Positions 27,714-35,494 of a DNA stretch of 64,000 nt are shown here, piece after piece; position 1 is the stretch's first letter, and the number at the start of each line of letters is the position of its first letter. The position numbers and the translations under genes are program-made. The notes under the pieces are model-generated. The model made no database searches. It was given only the letters and a program-made list of their open reading frames with translations, and had not been told where the DNA came from. The stretch comes from Rhodanobacter sp. ANJX3. Lineage in GTDB: Bacteria; Pseudomonadota; Gammaproteobacteria; Xanthomonadales; Rhodanobacteraceae. Where the stretch lies: contig NZ_JACHCM010000001.1 in assembly GCF_014200755.1 (NCBI RefSeq), positions 228,218 to 292,217 of the forward strand. Direction: 5' to 3'.

Positions 27714-28115
27714 ATGCAACTTTCAAACTATCTATTTTTTACGGTGCACTGCGAAGAAGCATTGCAGTTTTATACCGAGTGCGGTATAGGCAAGGTCGTC
27801 TCCATGGTCCGCCACGGCGAGAACGGCATGCCGGTGCGAACGGAAGCGATGCGCGGAAAAATCATGCATGCCCAATTTACGGGGCAGGGCGTCAATTTAT
27901 TTGCCTCGGACAATGACGATGCCGAGCCTATGAGGGGCTCAGCCATGATCTTCATGCTCGAAAATCGGGCGCAAACGGAGCTCCTTTTCAATAGCTTGTC
28001 GGAAGGAGGCAATGTCACGACGCCGCTGGCGGTGCAGCCCTGGGGTGACTACTACGGAAAATTCACCGATAAATTTGGCGTGCAGTGGATGCTGAACTGC
28101 ACAGCGAGGGCTTAG
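27714..28115 (+). CDS. VOC/PhnB-like glyoxalase-fold protein
   Basis: Protein of 133 residues, MQLSNYLFFTVHCEEALQFYTECG, ending with WGDYYGKFTDKFGVQWMLN, which is the PhnB/3-demethylubiquinone-type VOC fold. Metal-dependent catalysis, substrate binding or resistance (sequestering the product) are the usual roles. GGAGGCGGCG precedes the start, 12 bp after the chorismate enzyme, so it is the last gene of the promoter C operon and converges on the TetR gene. Confidence 0.8.
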   Translation: MQLSNYLFFTVHCEEALQFYTECGIGKVVSMVRHGENGMPVRTEAMRGKIMHAQFTGQGVNLFASDNDDAEPMRGSAMIFMLENRAQTELLFNSLSEGGNVTTPLAVQPWGDYYGKFTDKFGVQWMLNCTARA

Positions 28116-28128
28116 CTTGGGATGCTGT

Positions 28129-28154
28129 GTTACCCCAGATCAAGTCCGGGTAAC
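28129..28154. terminator. Weak hairpin between convergent genes
   Basis: GTTACCC (28129) pairs with GGGTAAC (28148). No T tract follows. Low confidence. Confidence 0.3.
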
Positions 28155-28200
28155 CGAGCTTACGCAGGCTCAATACTTGAGGATAAAAGCAGCGAGTCGA

Positions 28201-28812
28201 TTATTTCTTTTTCTTCTTCGCCGCTACTATTTTCTTCTTTGCTGATGTCGGCAGCAATACGCGCAGAGCGCCTTGCGCGATCTTTTCGGCTAGATCCTCG
28301 CTGGCAACGGCGCGAGCCAGAGTGACCGCGCCGGTGAGCAAGGCCAGGGCCGCGCAAGCAGCATATTCGTCTGCAGGTGTGATCGGTGACGAAGGGCCTT
28401 CCACGATGGTCTTGGCAATGCGGCGCAGGCCGGCTTCGAATTCCTCGCGCAGTGATTCGTCTAGTCGGGCGACTTCCGGCGGCAAGCTTTGCAAGGCGCA
28501 GCTATCAGAAAGGTCGCAGGTGCGCTTGACGCTCAGGTAGTAGCGCACGAACTCGGGCCACCACGCGGCACCGTGCTCGGCTTGCAGATATTTCACGCCA
28601 TCGTGCAACTCGGCGATCCCCAAGAGCATCGATTCCCGGAATGCCGCTTTCTTCGAATCGAAGTGCACGTAGAACGCACCGGAGGTCATGCCAGCTTCTT
28701 TCGCCAGCCCATCCACGCCGATGCCGCCGTAGCCGCCTCTGCGAAAACCGCGACCTGCGGCGTCCACAATGCGCTGACGCGTCAACTTCTTTTGTTCGTC
28801 TCTATAATCCAT
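28201..28812 (-). CDS. TetR-family transcriptional regulator, candidate island repressor
   Basis: An N-terminal helix-turn-helix (RQRIVDAAGRGFRRGGYGGIGVDGLAKEAGMTSGAFYVHF in two stretches) is followed by a helical ligand domain (YYLSVKRTCDLSDSCALQSLPPEVA) similar to TetR_C regulators of the AcrR kind. The C-terminus is unusually lysine-rich (KKKIVAAKKKKK). The start is ATG 28812; a TTG at 28821 is in frame. The tandem operators of promoter D lie 46-83 bp upstream of this start, so autoregulation is expected. Its family, position and the palindromic operators make it the natural candidate for controlling promoters A to E; this is inference. Confidence 0.88.
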   Translation of the reverse strand: MDYRDEQKKLTRQRIVDAAGRGFRRGGYGGIGVDGLAKEAGMTSGAFYVHFDSKKAAFRESMLLGIAELHDGVKYLQAEHGAAWWPEFVRYYLSVKRTCDLSDSCALQSLPPEVARLDESLREEFEAGLRRIAKTIVEGPSSPITPADEYAACAALALLTGAVTLARAVASEDLAEKIAQGALRVLLPTSAKKKIVAAKKKKK

Positions 28813-28849
28813 GGCTTGCAAATCGCTGTAGATTCAGTCGTAGATATTG

Positions 28850-28895
28850 TTGACAGCATAACTATCGTTATGTAAGATCGGATAACGATAGTTAT
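28850..28895 (+). promoter_or_regulatory. Promoter D with tandem operators, between tetR and the cytochrome operon
   Basis: -35 TTGACA 28850-28855, -10 TAAGAT 28873-28878, spacer 17 bp. D1 ATAACTATCGTTAT (28858-28871) and D2 ATAACGATAGTTAT (28882-28895) are exact reverse complements of each other and 24 bp apart, so the pair is symmetric as a whole. It points rightward, away from tetR, but must also overlap the tetR control region. Confidence 0.85.
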
Positions 28896-29520
28896 GTTGC
28901 CATGGGAAATTAGTGGATGGCTTCAACGGCCCTCGACGGGGATGGATTTGTTGGATTTGCCCATTCATTGTAATGGTGGTGCTTTTATTGCGTTCGAAAA
29001 ATGGTTGCTGAAGAGCAGTAAGCATCGTTCTATGCGCCATAGGCTGCAGCTTAAGCACTTTGTAGGTGTGCTCTATTTTAAATAGTGAACTGATGCGTTT
29101 CATGTAATTCGATCGTAACATCGAGAATTATGTAATGCAATCCAAATCGTTTCTTTTTTATTAATCTGTAATCTTTTTTGAATAGCATATTTATGTAAGT
29201 TGCCTAGCTGATCCGGCGGTAACATATAGTAACCGGTGATGTATGTTTAGTTTCATACGTAAATCTTAATAATACAGATCATGGCAGCATGATTCGCAGA
29301 TGGCGAGCGGATTTGGGGGTTATTCGAGGCAGGGATTGATAGTCATTCGGAATAATGACGACTTCGTCCGAAGCTGAGGATTTTTGGGGACTATATAAAA
29401 GCAGAACATCGCGGTGATGGTTGCGCAAGGCGCGGGCACGCTTTGCCATGTATGGCGGGAGGATCTCGCTGGATGATATGTAGGCATTTAAAACTTATTC
29501 GGCTTAAAGGGATTAGCCAT
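28896..29520 (+). other. Long AT-rich leader between promoter D and the propeller-cytochrome gene
   Basis: About 625 bp with no convincing gene. A 63-codon frame starts at 28894 on the edge of operator D2 and would be nearly leaderless; I do not support it. A small stem GTCATT/AATGAC lies near 29342, and a TATATAAAA sequence near 29393 could be part of a second promoter. Confidence 0.4.
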
Positions 29521-32067
29521 ATGTTTCAGGCATATATAAGTGTTGTACATAAAGTCAGCCGCTATGCGTTGTTTTTAGGCATTGCGTTGCATACGATGGT
29601 GTTTTCGGCTTATGCACAGAGCTCCCGCTCAACTGACCTCGGTGGCTTGAGGTCGAGTTATTCGAGTCCGATAGCACTTAGTTCGGACGACTTATTTCTG
29701 TGGTCGGTGAATCCGGACTTCGATAGCGTAACAGTCGTTCGTACCGACACCCAGCGATTGATTGCAACAATTGCGGTAGGCAGGGACCCTAGGAGCGTAG
29801 CCGTATCGCCTGATGGACGATACGCCTATGTGGCTAACTCTGCCGATAGCACGATTTCCGTGATCAAAGTGATTAATGCCGACCCTAATCGATTTTTCGC
29901 TGCGTTGGATCGGAGCGCAGCTCAGGACGGCAGACTGACAACCGGGTCGGAACCGAGAAGCGTAGTGGTCTCGCCCGACGGCAAAAGAGTGTTTGTCGCA
30001 AACCGCAGCCAAGACACCATTACCTGGATTGATGCCAAAGACCAACGCATCCTGGGTACTTACGACCTGAGGAACAGTGCATGCAATCAACCCAATCATG
30101 AAAGGCACTTTCAGCCGGGTGCGCTGGCCATCACTGGTGACAGCCGCTATTTGTTAGTTACGCGCTACCTTTCGTTCACCTCAAACGGTGGCGTGCAGCG
30201 CGACGATATGGGGAAAGAGGGCGTCGTATGCCGACTAAGCGTGGACACCTGGAGCACAGCGGCGACTGCGTTGGCAAATCCGGTAGTAGTCCGCATGGCG
30301 CCACAGAACAGCGGTTTTCTTGATACGAAAGGGAATGCTACCTACGCGTTTCCTAATCAGCTGCACAGCATTGTGATACGTGGACAGGCCGCATATCTTC
30401 CCAATATTGCAGCGTCTCCTTCCGGTCCTTTGTATTATAAGACTGATACGCAGGCTTTCGTTAACGCGATTGATAACGTTGAAGTCAAGCCTAGCGACGC
30501 TGGCGACCTTAATCTTCACTTGGGTGGCAGGGTTCCCGAGTCCGGCAAGCAAGAGCTTTATTTCGCCAACTTGGATGCGATTGCCTTCACCACGCAGAGC
30601 GGTGGCGGCTATGCCTATGTGGCTTCCGGCGGCAGCGATCTGCTGGTGAAGCTGCGAGTGCTCGATAACGGTGCGCTTGGCTTTACCGTCAATGGCACAA
30701 CCACCCGTTATATCGATCTCAATGATCCAGATGTGCTGGCAACTAGCGGCGAGAATGCTGGCAAGAATCCTATAGGCCTGGTCATCAATAAAGCGGGCCG
30801 TTTTGCCTATGTGTTGAATTATGTGTCGCGCAATGTGTCGGTGGTCGATCTCGATGCCGACAAAGTCGTTAAGGTTATTCAAATAGAAAGCCTGCCGACG
30901 CCGGGTTCGGAAGCCGAGAAGATACTGGTCGGCGCGGAGTTGTTCTTTTCTTCGCGCGGCAACTTCGTCAATCCCTCAGGAATTGGATCAAGCAGGAATC
31001 GCATGTCCGAGAAAGGGCGGCAGAGCTGCGCGAGCTGCCATCCGGTAGGACTGACTGATGGAGTGATCTGGCAATTCAATACCGGCCCGCGAAAAACCCT
31101 GGCTCTCAATGGCACATTTAATCCGAGAAATCCGCTTGATCAGCGCATCATCGACGCTTCGGCGATCTTCGACGAAGTGCAGGACGCCGACTTCAACACG
31201 CGGAATGTCTCAGGTCCCGGTCCGTTGACCGAAGCTTTGCCTTGCGTGGTGACGCCGGGTTATCCCTCCGTTACCGAAAGCACGATCGATCCCGACCATG
31301 GATTGGTCATAGGCCAGTGGCACGACTTTGCCGAAGCTCCATGCATCATGACGGCTTTCACGGTGCCGAATGCGGGCAGACCCCAGCCAACGGTTGAGTT
31401 GCCGGGCAGTACGGTCGAAGTACCGGGACTAGATGCGATGAAAGAATGGCAGCATTACGGCATTCGTACTCCCAACCGCCCGCTGACGAAGCAGGAGTTG
31501 TTGATGCGCGGAGGCGATCCGGTTGGCGGTTTCGACGATGCGGATATCGCCGCGGGCCGGCAACTTTTTCAGCGCGCCAGATGCAGCAGTTGTCATTCCA
31601 GTGGTAAGTGGAGCGCAAGTTCCAAGGACTTCATCTCACCGCCGGCCGATAGCGATATCGAGATGGAAGCCGCGTCCACTGGCGCCAATCAATCGCAGTT
31701 CCTGTACCGATACTTGAAAAGTATCAATTCGTACAACTTGAACGTCATCGGCTCCGGCAATGCAATCGAAGGCTATCCAGCGATTGGCGGTGTAGAGACG
31801 GATTCTGGCGGGTTGAAGGCACTTGGCTTCGATTTCAACGGCGACGGCAAGGGATCGGGCTACAGCATCTCGTCCATCCTGGGGACCTACAACCTACAGC
31901 CGTATTACCACAACGGAGCCTGCGAAACGCTGAGATGTGTTGTTTCCGATGTCAATCATCGCAGTGCCGGATTGTCGGCACAAACGGATTCGCTATTCGA
32001 TCCCAAAGCACAGGCTGTGTTGGTGAAATTTATCGAATCGATCGATGCAAGTACGGATCCGTTTTAA
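29521..32067 (+). CDS. Exported YVTN beta-propeller / di-haem cytochrome c protein
   Basis: Protein of 848 residues. The signal peptide is YALFLGIALHTMVFSAYAQS. A YVTN-type propeller follows, with repeats such as DPRSVAVSPDGRYAYVANS, SVVVSPDGKRVFVANRS and GLVINKAGRFAYVLNY. The C-terminal third carries two CxxCH haem sites, CASCHPVG and CSSCHSSG. It should work in the periplasm as an electron-transfer or oxidising enzyme. ATG 29521 is chosen because the signal peptide begins there and AAAGGG precedes it. It is followed by an exported HbpS/GlcG-type gene after 84 bp. Homology to MauG-like or methylamine/copper-site maturation proteins is possible; the substrate is unknown. Confidence 0.82.
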   Translation: MFQAYISVVHKVSRYALFLGIALHTMVFSAYAQSSRSTDLGGLRSSYSSPIALSSDDLFLWSVNPDFDSVTVVRTDTQRLIATIAVGRDPRSVAVSPDGRYAYVANSADSTISVIKVINADPNRFFAALDRSAAQDGRLTTGSEPRSVVVSPDGKRVFVANRSQDTITWIDAKDQRILGTYDLRNSACNQPNHERHFQPGALAITGDSRYLLVTRYLSFTSNGGVQRDDMGKEGVVCRLSVDTWSTAATALANPVVVRMAPQNSGFLDTKGNATYAFPNQLHSIVIRGQAAYLPNIAASPSGPLYYKTDTQAFVNAIDNVEVKPSDAGDLNLHLGGRVPESGKQELYFANLDAIAFTTQSGGGYAYVASGGSDLLVKLRVLDNGALGFTVNGTTTRYIDLNDPDVLATSGENAGKNPIGLVINKAGRFAYVLNYVSRNVSVVDLDADKVVKVIQIESLPTPGSEAEKILVGAELFFSSRGNFVNPSGIGSSRNRMSEKGRQSCASCHPVGLTDGVIWQFNTGPRKTLALNGTFNPRNPLDQRIIDASAIFDEVQDADFNTRNVSGPGPLTEALPCVVTPGYPSVTESTIDPDHGLVIGQWHDFAEAPCIMTAFTVPNAGRPQPTVELPGSTVEVPGLDAMKEWQHYGIRTPNRPLTKQELLMRGGDPVGGFDDADIAAGRQLFQRARCSSCHSSGKWSASSKDFISPPADSDIEMEAASTGANQSQFLYRYLKSINSYNLNVIGSGNAIEGYPAIGGVETDSGGLKALGFDFNGDGKGSGYSISSILGTYNLQPYYHNGACETLRCVVSDVNHRSAGLSAQTDSLFDPKAQAVLVKFIESIDASTDPF

Positions 32068-32151
32068 GCGCGTAGCGGTCTGTTCAATCGTCATGCTCTT
32101 CATAAGATGTCATTGCTCGTCAAATAAGCCGTTATTTTTTAGAGGTGGCAA

Positions 32152-32649
32152 ATGAATCGATTGGTATGGTTGGCGGTAGCCTTATGCGCGCTCGGTGGCG
32201 AAGTACATGCACAGCAACAATATGAGCTCCCGTTGAATCTTGCGTTGCAAGCGGCGCAAGGGGCGATTGAATATTGCGCAGCGCGCGGATATCACGTTGG
32301 CGCCGCGGTAGTCGATATGAGCGGTGAGATGCGCATCCTGTTAAGGAGCGACGGTAGCACGGTTCACACCAAGGACACCGCGTTCCGCAAGGCTTATACG
32401 GTCGTGACGCTAGGGCCGGTTTTTAAATTTGACACCAGCTCCCAGGCCGCCGCCGCCTTTAACGGAAAACCGAGTGAGCCGTCCTTTTTAACCATCCCCA
32501 ACATCGCTTTATTGCCCGGAGCGGTCGCGATTAAGGCGAATGGCGCGATCGTCGCTGCGTTGGGTGTCGGCGGTGCTCCCGGTGGCGATAAGGATGAAGC
32601 ATGCGCTGCGGAAGGCGTAAGGAGGATCGCCGGAAAATTACCTAGATAG
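32152..32649 (+). CDS. Exported GlcG/HbpS-family haem-binding protein
   Basis: Protein of 165 residues. The signal peptide is LVWLAVALCALGGEVHAQ. The rest matches the GlcG/HbpS (DUF336) fold: LNLALQAAQGAIEYCAARGYHVGAAVVDMSGEMRILLRSDG in two pieces, DTAFRKAYTVVT and GVGGAPGGDKDEACAAEGV. HbpS-type proteins bind haem outside the cytoplasm. Pairing with the upstream cytochrome suggests a joint periplasmic redox step. ATG 32152 is preceded by AGAGG. Confidence 0.85.
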   Translation: MNRLVWLAVALCALGGEVHAQQQYELPLNLALQAAQGAIEYCAARGYHVGAAVVDMSGEMRILLRSDGSTVHTKDTAFRKAYTVVTLGPVFKFDTSSQAAAAFNGKPSEPSFLTIPNIALLPGAVAIKANGAIVAALGVGGAPGGDKDEACAAEGVRRIAGKLPR

Positions 32650-32707
32650 CACCGAATAATCGCTATTCGAAGAGTTTTTTCTATTTGATGGATCGAGAGG
32701 AAACGAC

Positions 32708-34342
32708 GTGAAGAATACGCACTCCTTTGTGAATTTGACTCCGCTTACATTCCTGGAGCGATGCGGCCGTTATCTATCAGATAAGGTAGCGGTGACGTCA
32801 GGTAACGGCGATATAAGTTTTGGAGAACTGTTGCTTCGTGCCCGGCGCATGGCCGCGCTATTGCGAAGCCTGGGTATCGAATATGGTCACCGGGTGGGGC
32901 TTCTTACCCATAATTCCACGCGATCCATCGAAGCGCATTACGCCATTCCTGCGGTCGGCGGCATCATTGTCTCCTTCAATCCGTGGCTTCCCTCGCAGGA
33001 CATCCGTAAGCAGATTCTCTACAGCGGAGCACGCGTGATCCTGGCGAGCGGCTCACTTGTTCGTCAGCATCGCGAGCTCTTCAAGGAATTGTCCAGTCAC
33101 ATTGTGGTGTTGCTTGACGCGTCGTCGTCGCCAAATGATATCGACACCAAATTGCGGTGTTTCGACGTCGAGCAGCATAGGTACGATTCCGTTATCCCGC
33201 TCGATCGATATATTCGTTCGGAAAACGATCCGATCGCCATCAACTTCACGTCGGGAACAACGGGCGATCCGAAAGGGGTGATTTACAGCCACCGCGCGGC
33301 CTACCTGCATGCCTTGGGCGAAGTGATGATGATGAACCTGGTTTCGTCATCGGTGTACTACTGGTCCCTACCAATGTTCCACGTTAATGGCTGGGGACAT
33401 ATGTGGGCCGCAGTCGCTGTTGGGGCAAGGCAAATTGTTGACGAACAGGCGATCCAGCTGACGCCGGCCTCGCTGAAGCTCGGCATTGTGTCGAATCATG
33501 TTACGCATCTTGCGGGTTCGCCGCGGCTGGTACGCCATCTGACGGACGAGATATTCAACGCGTCGATACTGCACGGGGTGACGGTCTTGACCGGCGGCGC
33601 CAGCCCGACACCGCACCTGATCAAAGCCATGAAGGCGCTGGGCGTCGATCTGATTCATCAGTACGGCTTGAATGAAACCTGCGGACCTTTTGTAGTTTGC
33701 GAGGCGCGCGACGAATGGAACTACCTACCCCAGGAGCTTCAAATGAAGCTGCGTATACGCCAGGGTATAGCAGGGATTCATGCAGGCATCGGTCTTCGGG
33801 TTGTCGATCAGAACATGCGCGATGTGGCATGGGATGGCGAAACGCTGGGCGAGGTGCTGATGGCTGGCAACACCGTGGCGCAAGGTTATTTCGACAATTT
33901 GCGGGCAACGGAAAATGCCTTTAAGGATGGATGGTTCCATAGCGGCGACATGGCGGTGGTGCATCCGGATGGTTATCTGGAAATAAAGGATCGCATGAAG
34001 GATTTGATCTACGTAGAAACACCCTATGGATGGGAAAACATTTCATCGGTTGAAATCGAAAACGTAGCAAGCCAACTCACCGGCATAAAGGATGTGGCCG
34101 TCGTCGGCATGGACGGTGAGGGGCAAAAGCCAATAATAATTTTGTTATACGAGCGCGCTGTCCATGCGGAAGTCGATGAACAGGCGATCTTGGATCATTG
34201 CAGGAAGAATCTCCCCGATTTCAAGGTTCCCGGCCTTGTGCTGGAGGCTGTTATTCCGAAGACAGCGACGGGAAAAGTCATTAAAGGCGTATTGAAAGAC
34301 GAAGTCATGAAGCGACAGACGGCCAAACTGGGAGTGGTTTGA
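32708..34342 (+). CDS. AMP-dependent acyl/aryl-CoA ligase
   Basis: ANL-superfamily enzyme of 544 residues that activates a carboxylic acid as adenylate and usually transfers it to CoA. Core motifs: FTSGTTGDPKGVIYSHRAA, YGLNETCGP, HSGDMAVVHPDGYLEIKDRMKDLI and the C-terminal catalytic Lys in PKTATGKVIK. The N-terminal region is like medium or long-chain acyl-CoA ligases (FVNLTPLTFLERCGRYLSDKVAV) rather than EntE, so the acid is not necessarily 2,3-dihydroxybenzoate. No carrier protein is nearby, so CoA or direct amide or ester use is more likely. Ribosome site GAGAGG; 58 bp after the HbpS gene. Confidence 0.88.
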   Translation: MKNTHSFVNLTPLTFLERCGRYLSDKVAVTSGNGDISFGELLLRARRMAALLRSLGIEYGHRVGLLTHNSTRSIEAHYAIPAVGGIIVSFNPWLPSQDIRKQILYSGARVILASGSLVRQHRELFKELSSHIVVLLDASSSPNDIDTKLRCFDVEQHRYDSVIPLDRYIRSENDPIAINFTSGTTGDPKGVIYSHRAAYLHALGEVMMMNLVSSSVYYWSLPMFHVNGWGHMWAAVAVGARQIVDEQAIQLTPASLKLGIVSNHVTHLAGSPRLVRHLTDEIFNASILHGVTVLTGGASPTPHLIKAMKALGVDLIHQYGLNETCGPFVVCEARDEWNYLPQELQMKLRIRQGIAGIHAGIGLRVVDQNMRDVAWDGETLGEVLMAGNTVAQGYFDNLRATENAFKDGWFHSGDMAVVHPDGYLEIKDRMKDLIYVETPYGWENISSVEIENVASQLTGIKDVAVVGMDGEGQKPIIILLYERAVHAEVDEQAILDHCRKNLPDFKVPGLVLEAVIPKTATGKVIKGVLKDEVMKRQTAKLGVV

Positions 34343-34393
34343 CGTCAAATCGCTGCTTATCTCCCCCTATTTCATTTCTATTAAGGACTATAT

Positions 34394-35404
34394 ATGAAAC
34401 AGTTGGCCAGCTATCCGCAAGCAAAATTCGACGTGATGCGATCGTTAGGATATATCGGCGAAGTCGACGGGATCGTTAGGGAGGCTCTCTCCAATAAAAG
34501 ATCTCCCCTGTGGGGCGCGCTGCAGGAAACCTTATTCCATCTCAATATCAAGTTGATGTCGGAAGGTTTTGCCTTGGGCACTCCGCGAAGCGAGCTGGAA
34601 TGGAAGATTCGCTCACTGATCGAGAATGTCGAAAAAGAAATGGCCCCCAAGGCGCATATTCCGGCGCACATCGTCGACGCGGAAGAGTTCATCGAATGGC
34701 TCAAGGCTCGAATCCACGAGCATCGTGTCACCGACCACGAATTGTTTGTCTATTTCGACAAAAATGATTTAAGCGATGAGGAAATTCGCTACTTTTTGTC
34801 GAACTATCGAGTGAACATGCAGCGTTTCCATCTGCATGTTGCTGCATACAGTCTATTTGTGCCATTCAAGATGCGCGAGGAACTGTACGAAAACCTGCAC
34901 GACGAATTCGGCCAAGGCGATTTTGAGCAGGCGCATCCCAACCTGTTCGAGCCGCTGATGGAGCACTTCGGCGGTGCGCGAGAGGACGACTGGAATCCGG
35001 AGACCTATCATCTGCTCAATACCAAGATGAACCTTTGCTGGTTCGCGGATGGTCTGCAGTATGGCCTGGGCGGTATGGGGGCACTTGAGCTGACTATTCC
35101 CGCGCAGCAGAGGAGGATTCTGGCGAATCTTCGCAAGCGTGGATTGAGCGAGAAGCTGGTCAAGTTTTTCGTAGTGCATTGCGAATTGGATGAATCGCAC
35201 GGTGATGGATGGTTCGCCGCGGGCCTTCCCTATATCCGCTCTCGTTCGGATTTCGAGAAGACCTACACCGCAGCCATGCGCATGCTGGATGCCCGCGCTG
35301 GCGTATATGACGGTATTTTGTCAGGAATTCTTCGGCGCAGGCTTGAGTCGCAGGGCCGGAAGATCGCTGCCGATCAATTGGAGCCGCAAGCGCAGACCGC
35401 GTAG
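34394..35404 (+). CDS. Haem-oxygenase-like diiron oxidase (HDO / iron-containing redox enzyme family)
   Basis: All-helical protein of 336 residues. Features of the HDO superfamily are visible: RFHLHVAAY (146-152), LYENLHDEFGQGDFEQAH (164-181), GALELTIP (229-236) and HCELDESHGDGW (262-273). These Glu, Asp and His positions can supply two iron sites. Known HDOs perform N-oxygenation (SznF), desaturation or decarboxylation (UndA, BesC) and pABA formation (CADD). It sits between the ligase and the halogenase. Its exact reaction cannot be inferred, but an O2-dependent oxidation of a pathway intermediate is expected. Confidence 0.75.
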   Translation: MKQLASYPQAKFDVMRSLGYIGEVDGIVREALSNKRSPLWGALQETLFHLNIKLMSEGFALGTPRSELEWKIRSLIENVEKEMAPKAHIPAHIVDAEEFIEWLKARIHEHRVTDHELFVYFDKNDLSDEEIRYFLSNYRVNMQRFHLHVAAYSLFVPFKMREELYENLHDEFGQGDFEQAHPNLFEPLMEHFGGAREDDWNPETYHLLNTKMNLCWFADGLQYGLGGMGALELTIPAQQRRILANLRKRGLSEKLVKFFVVHCELDESHGDGWFAAGLPYIRSRSDFEKTYTAAMRMLDARAGVYDGILSGILRRRLESQGRKIAADQLEPQAQTA

Positions 35405-35494
35405 AAGCAGACTCTCCATTTACGAGATCACGGAACTCCGCCGCAAAGCGGCGGAGACGGATAGGTGTAGCCAATCGTCACGAGGATCTTGGTC

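Noticed and set aside
28894-29085. Open frame of 63 codons starting at the edge of operator D2
   Set aside because: It would be almost leaderless, has no ribosome site and no recognisable sequence.
29106-29125. CGATCGTAA near 29110 as an operator
   Set aside because: Only the centre matches; arms and geometry do not.
32124-32142. AAATAAGCCGTTATTT before the HbpS gene as a sixth operator
   Set aside because: The half-site CGTTATTT matches, but the palindrome is 2 bp shorter and no -35/-10 with the common geometry is present.
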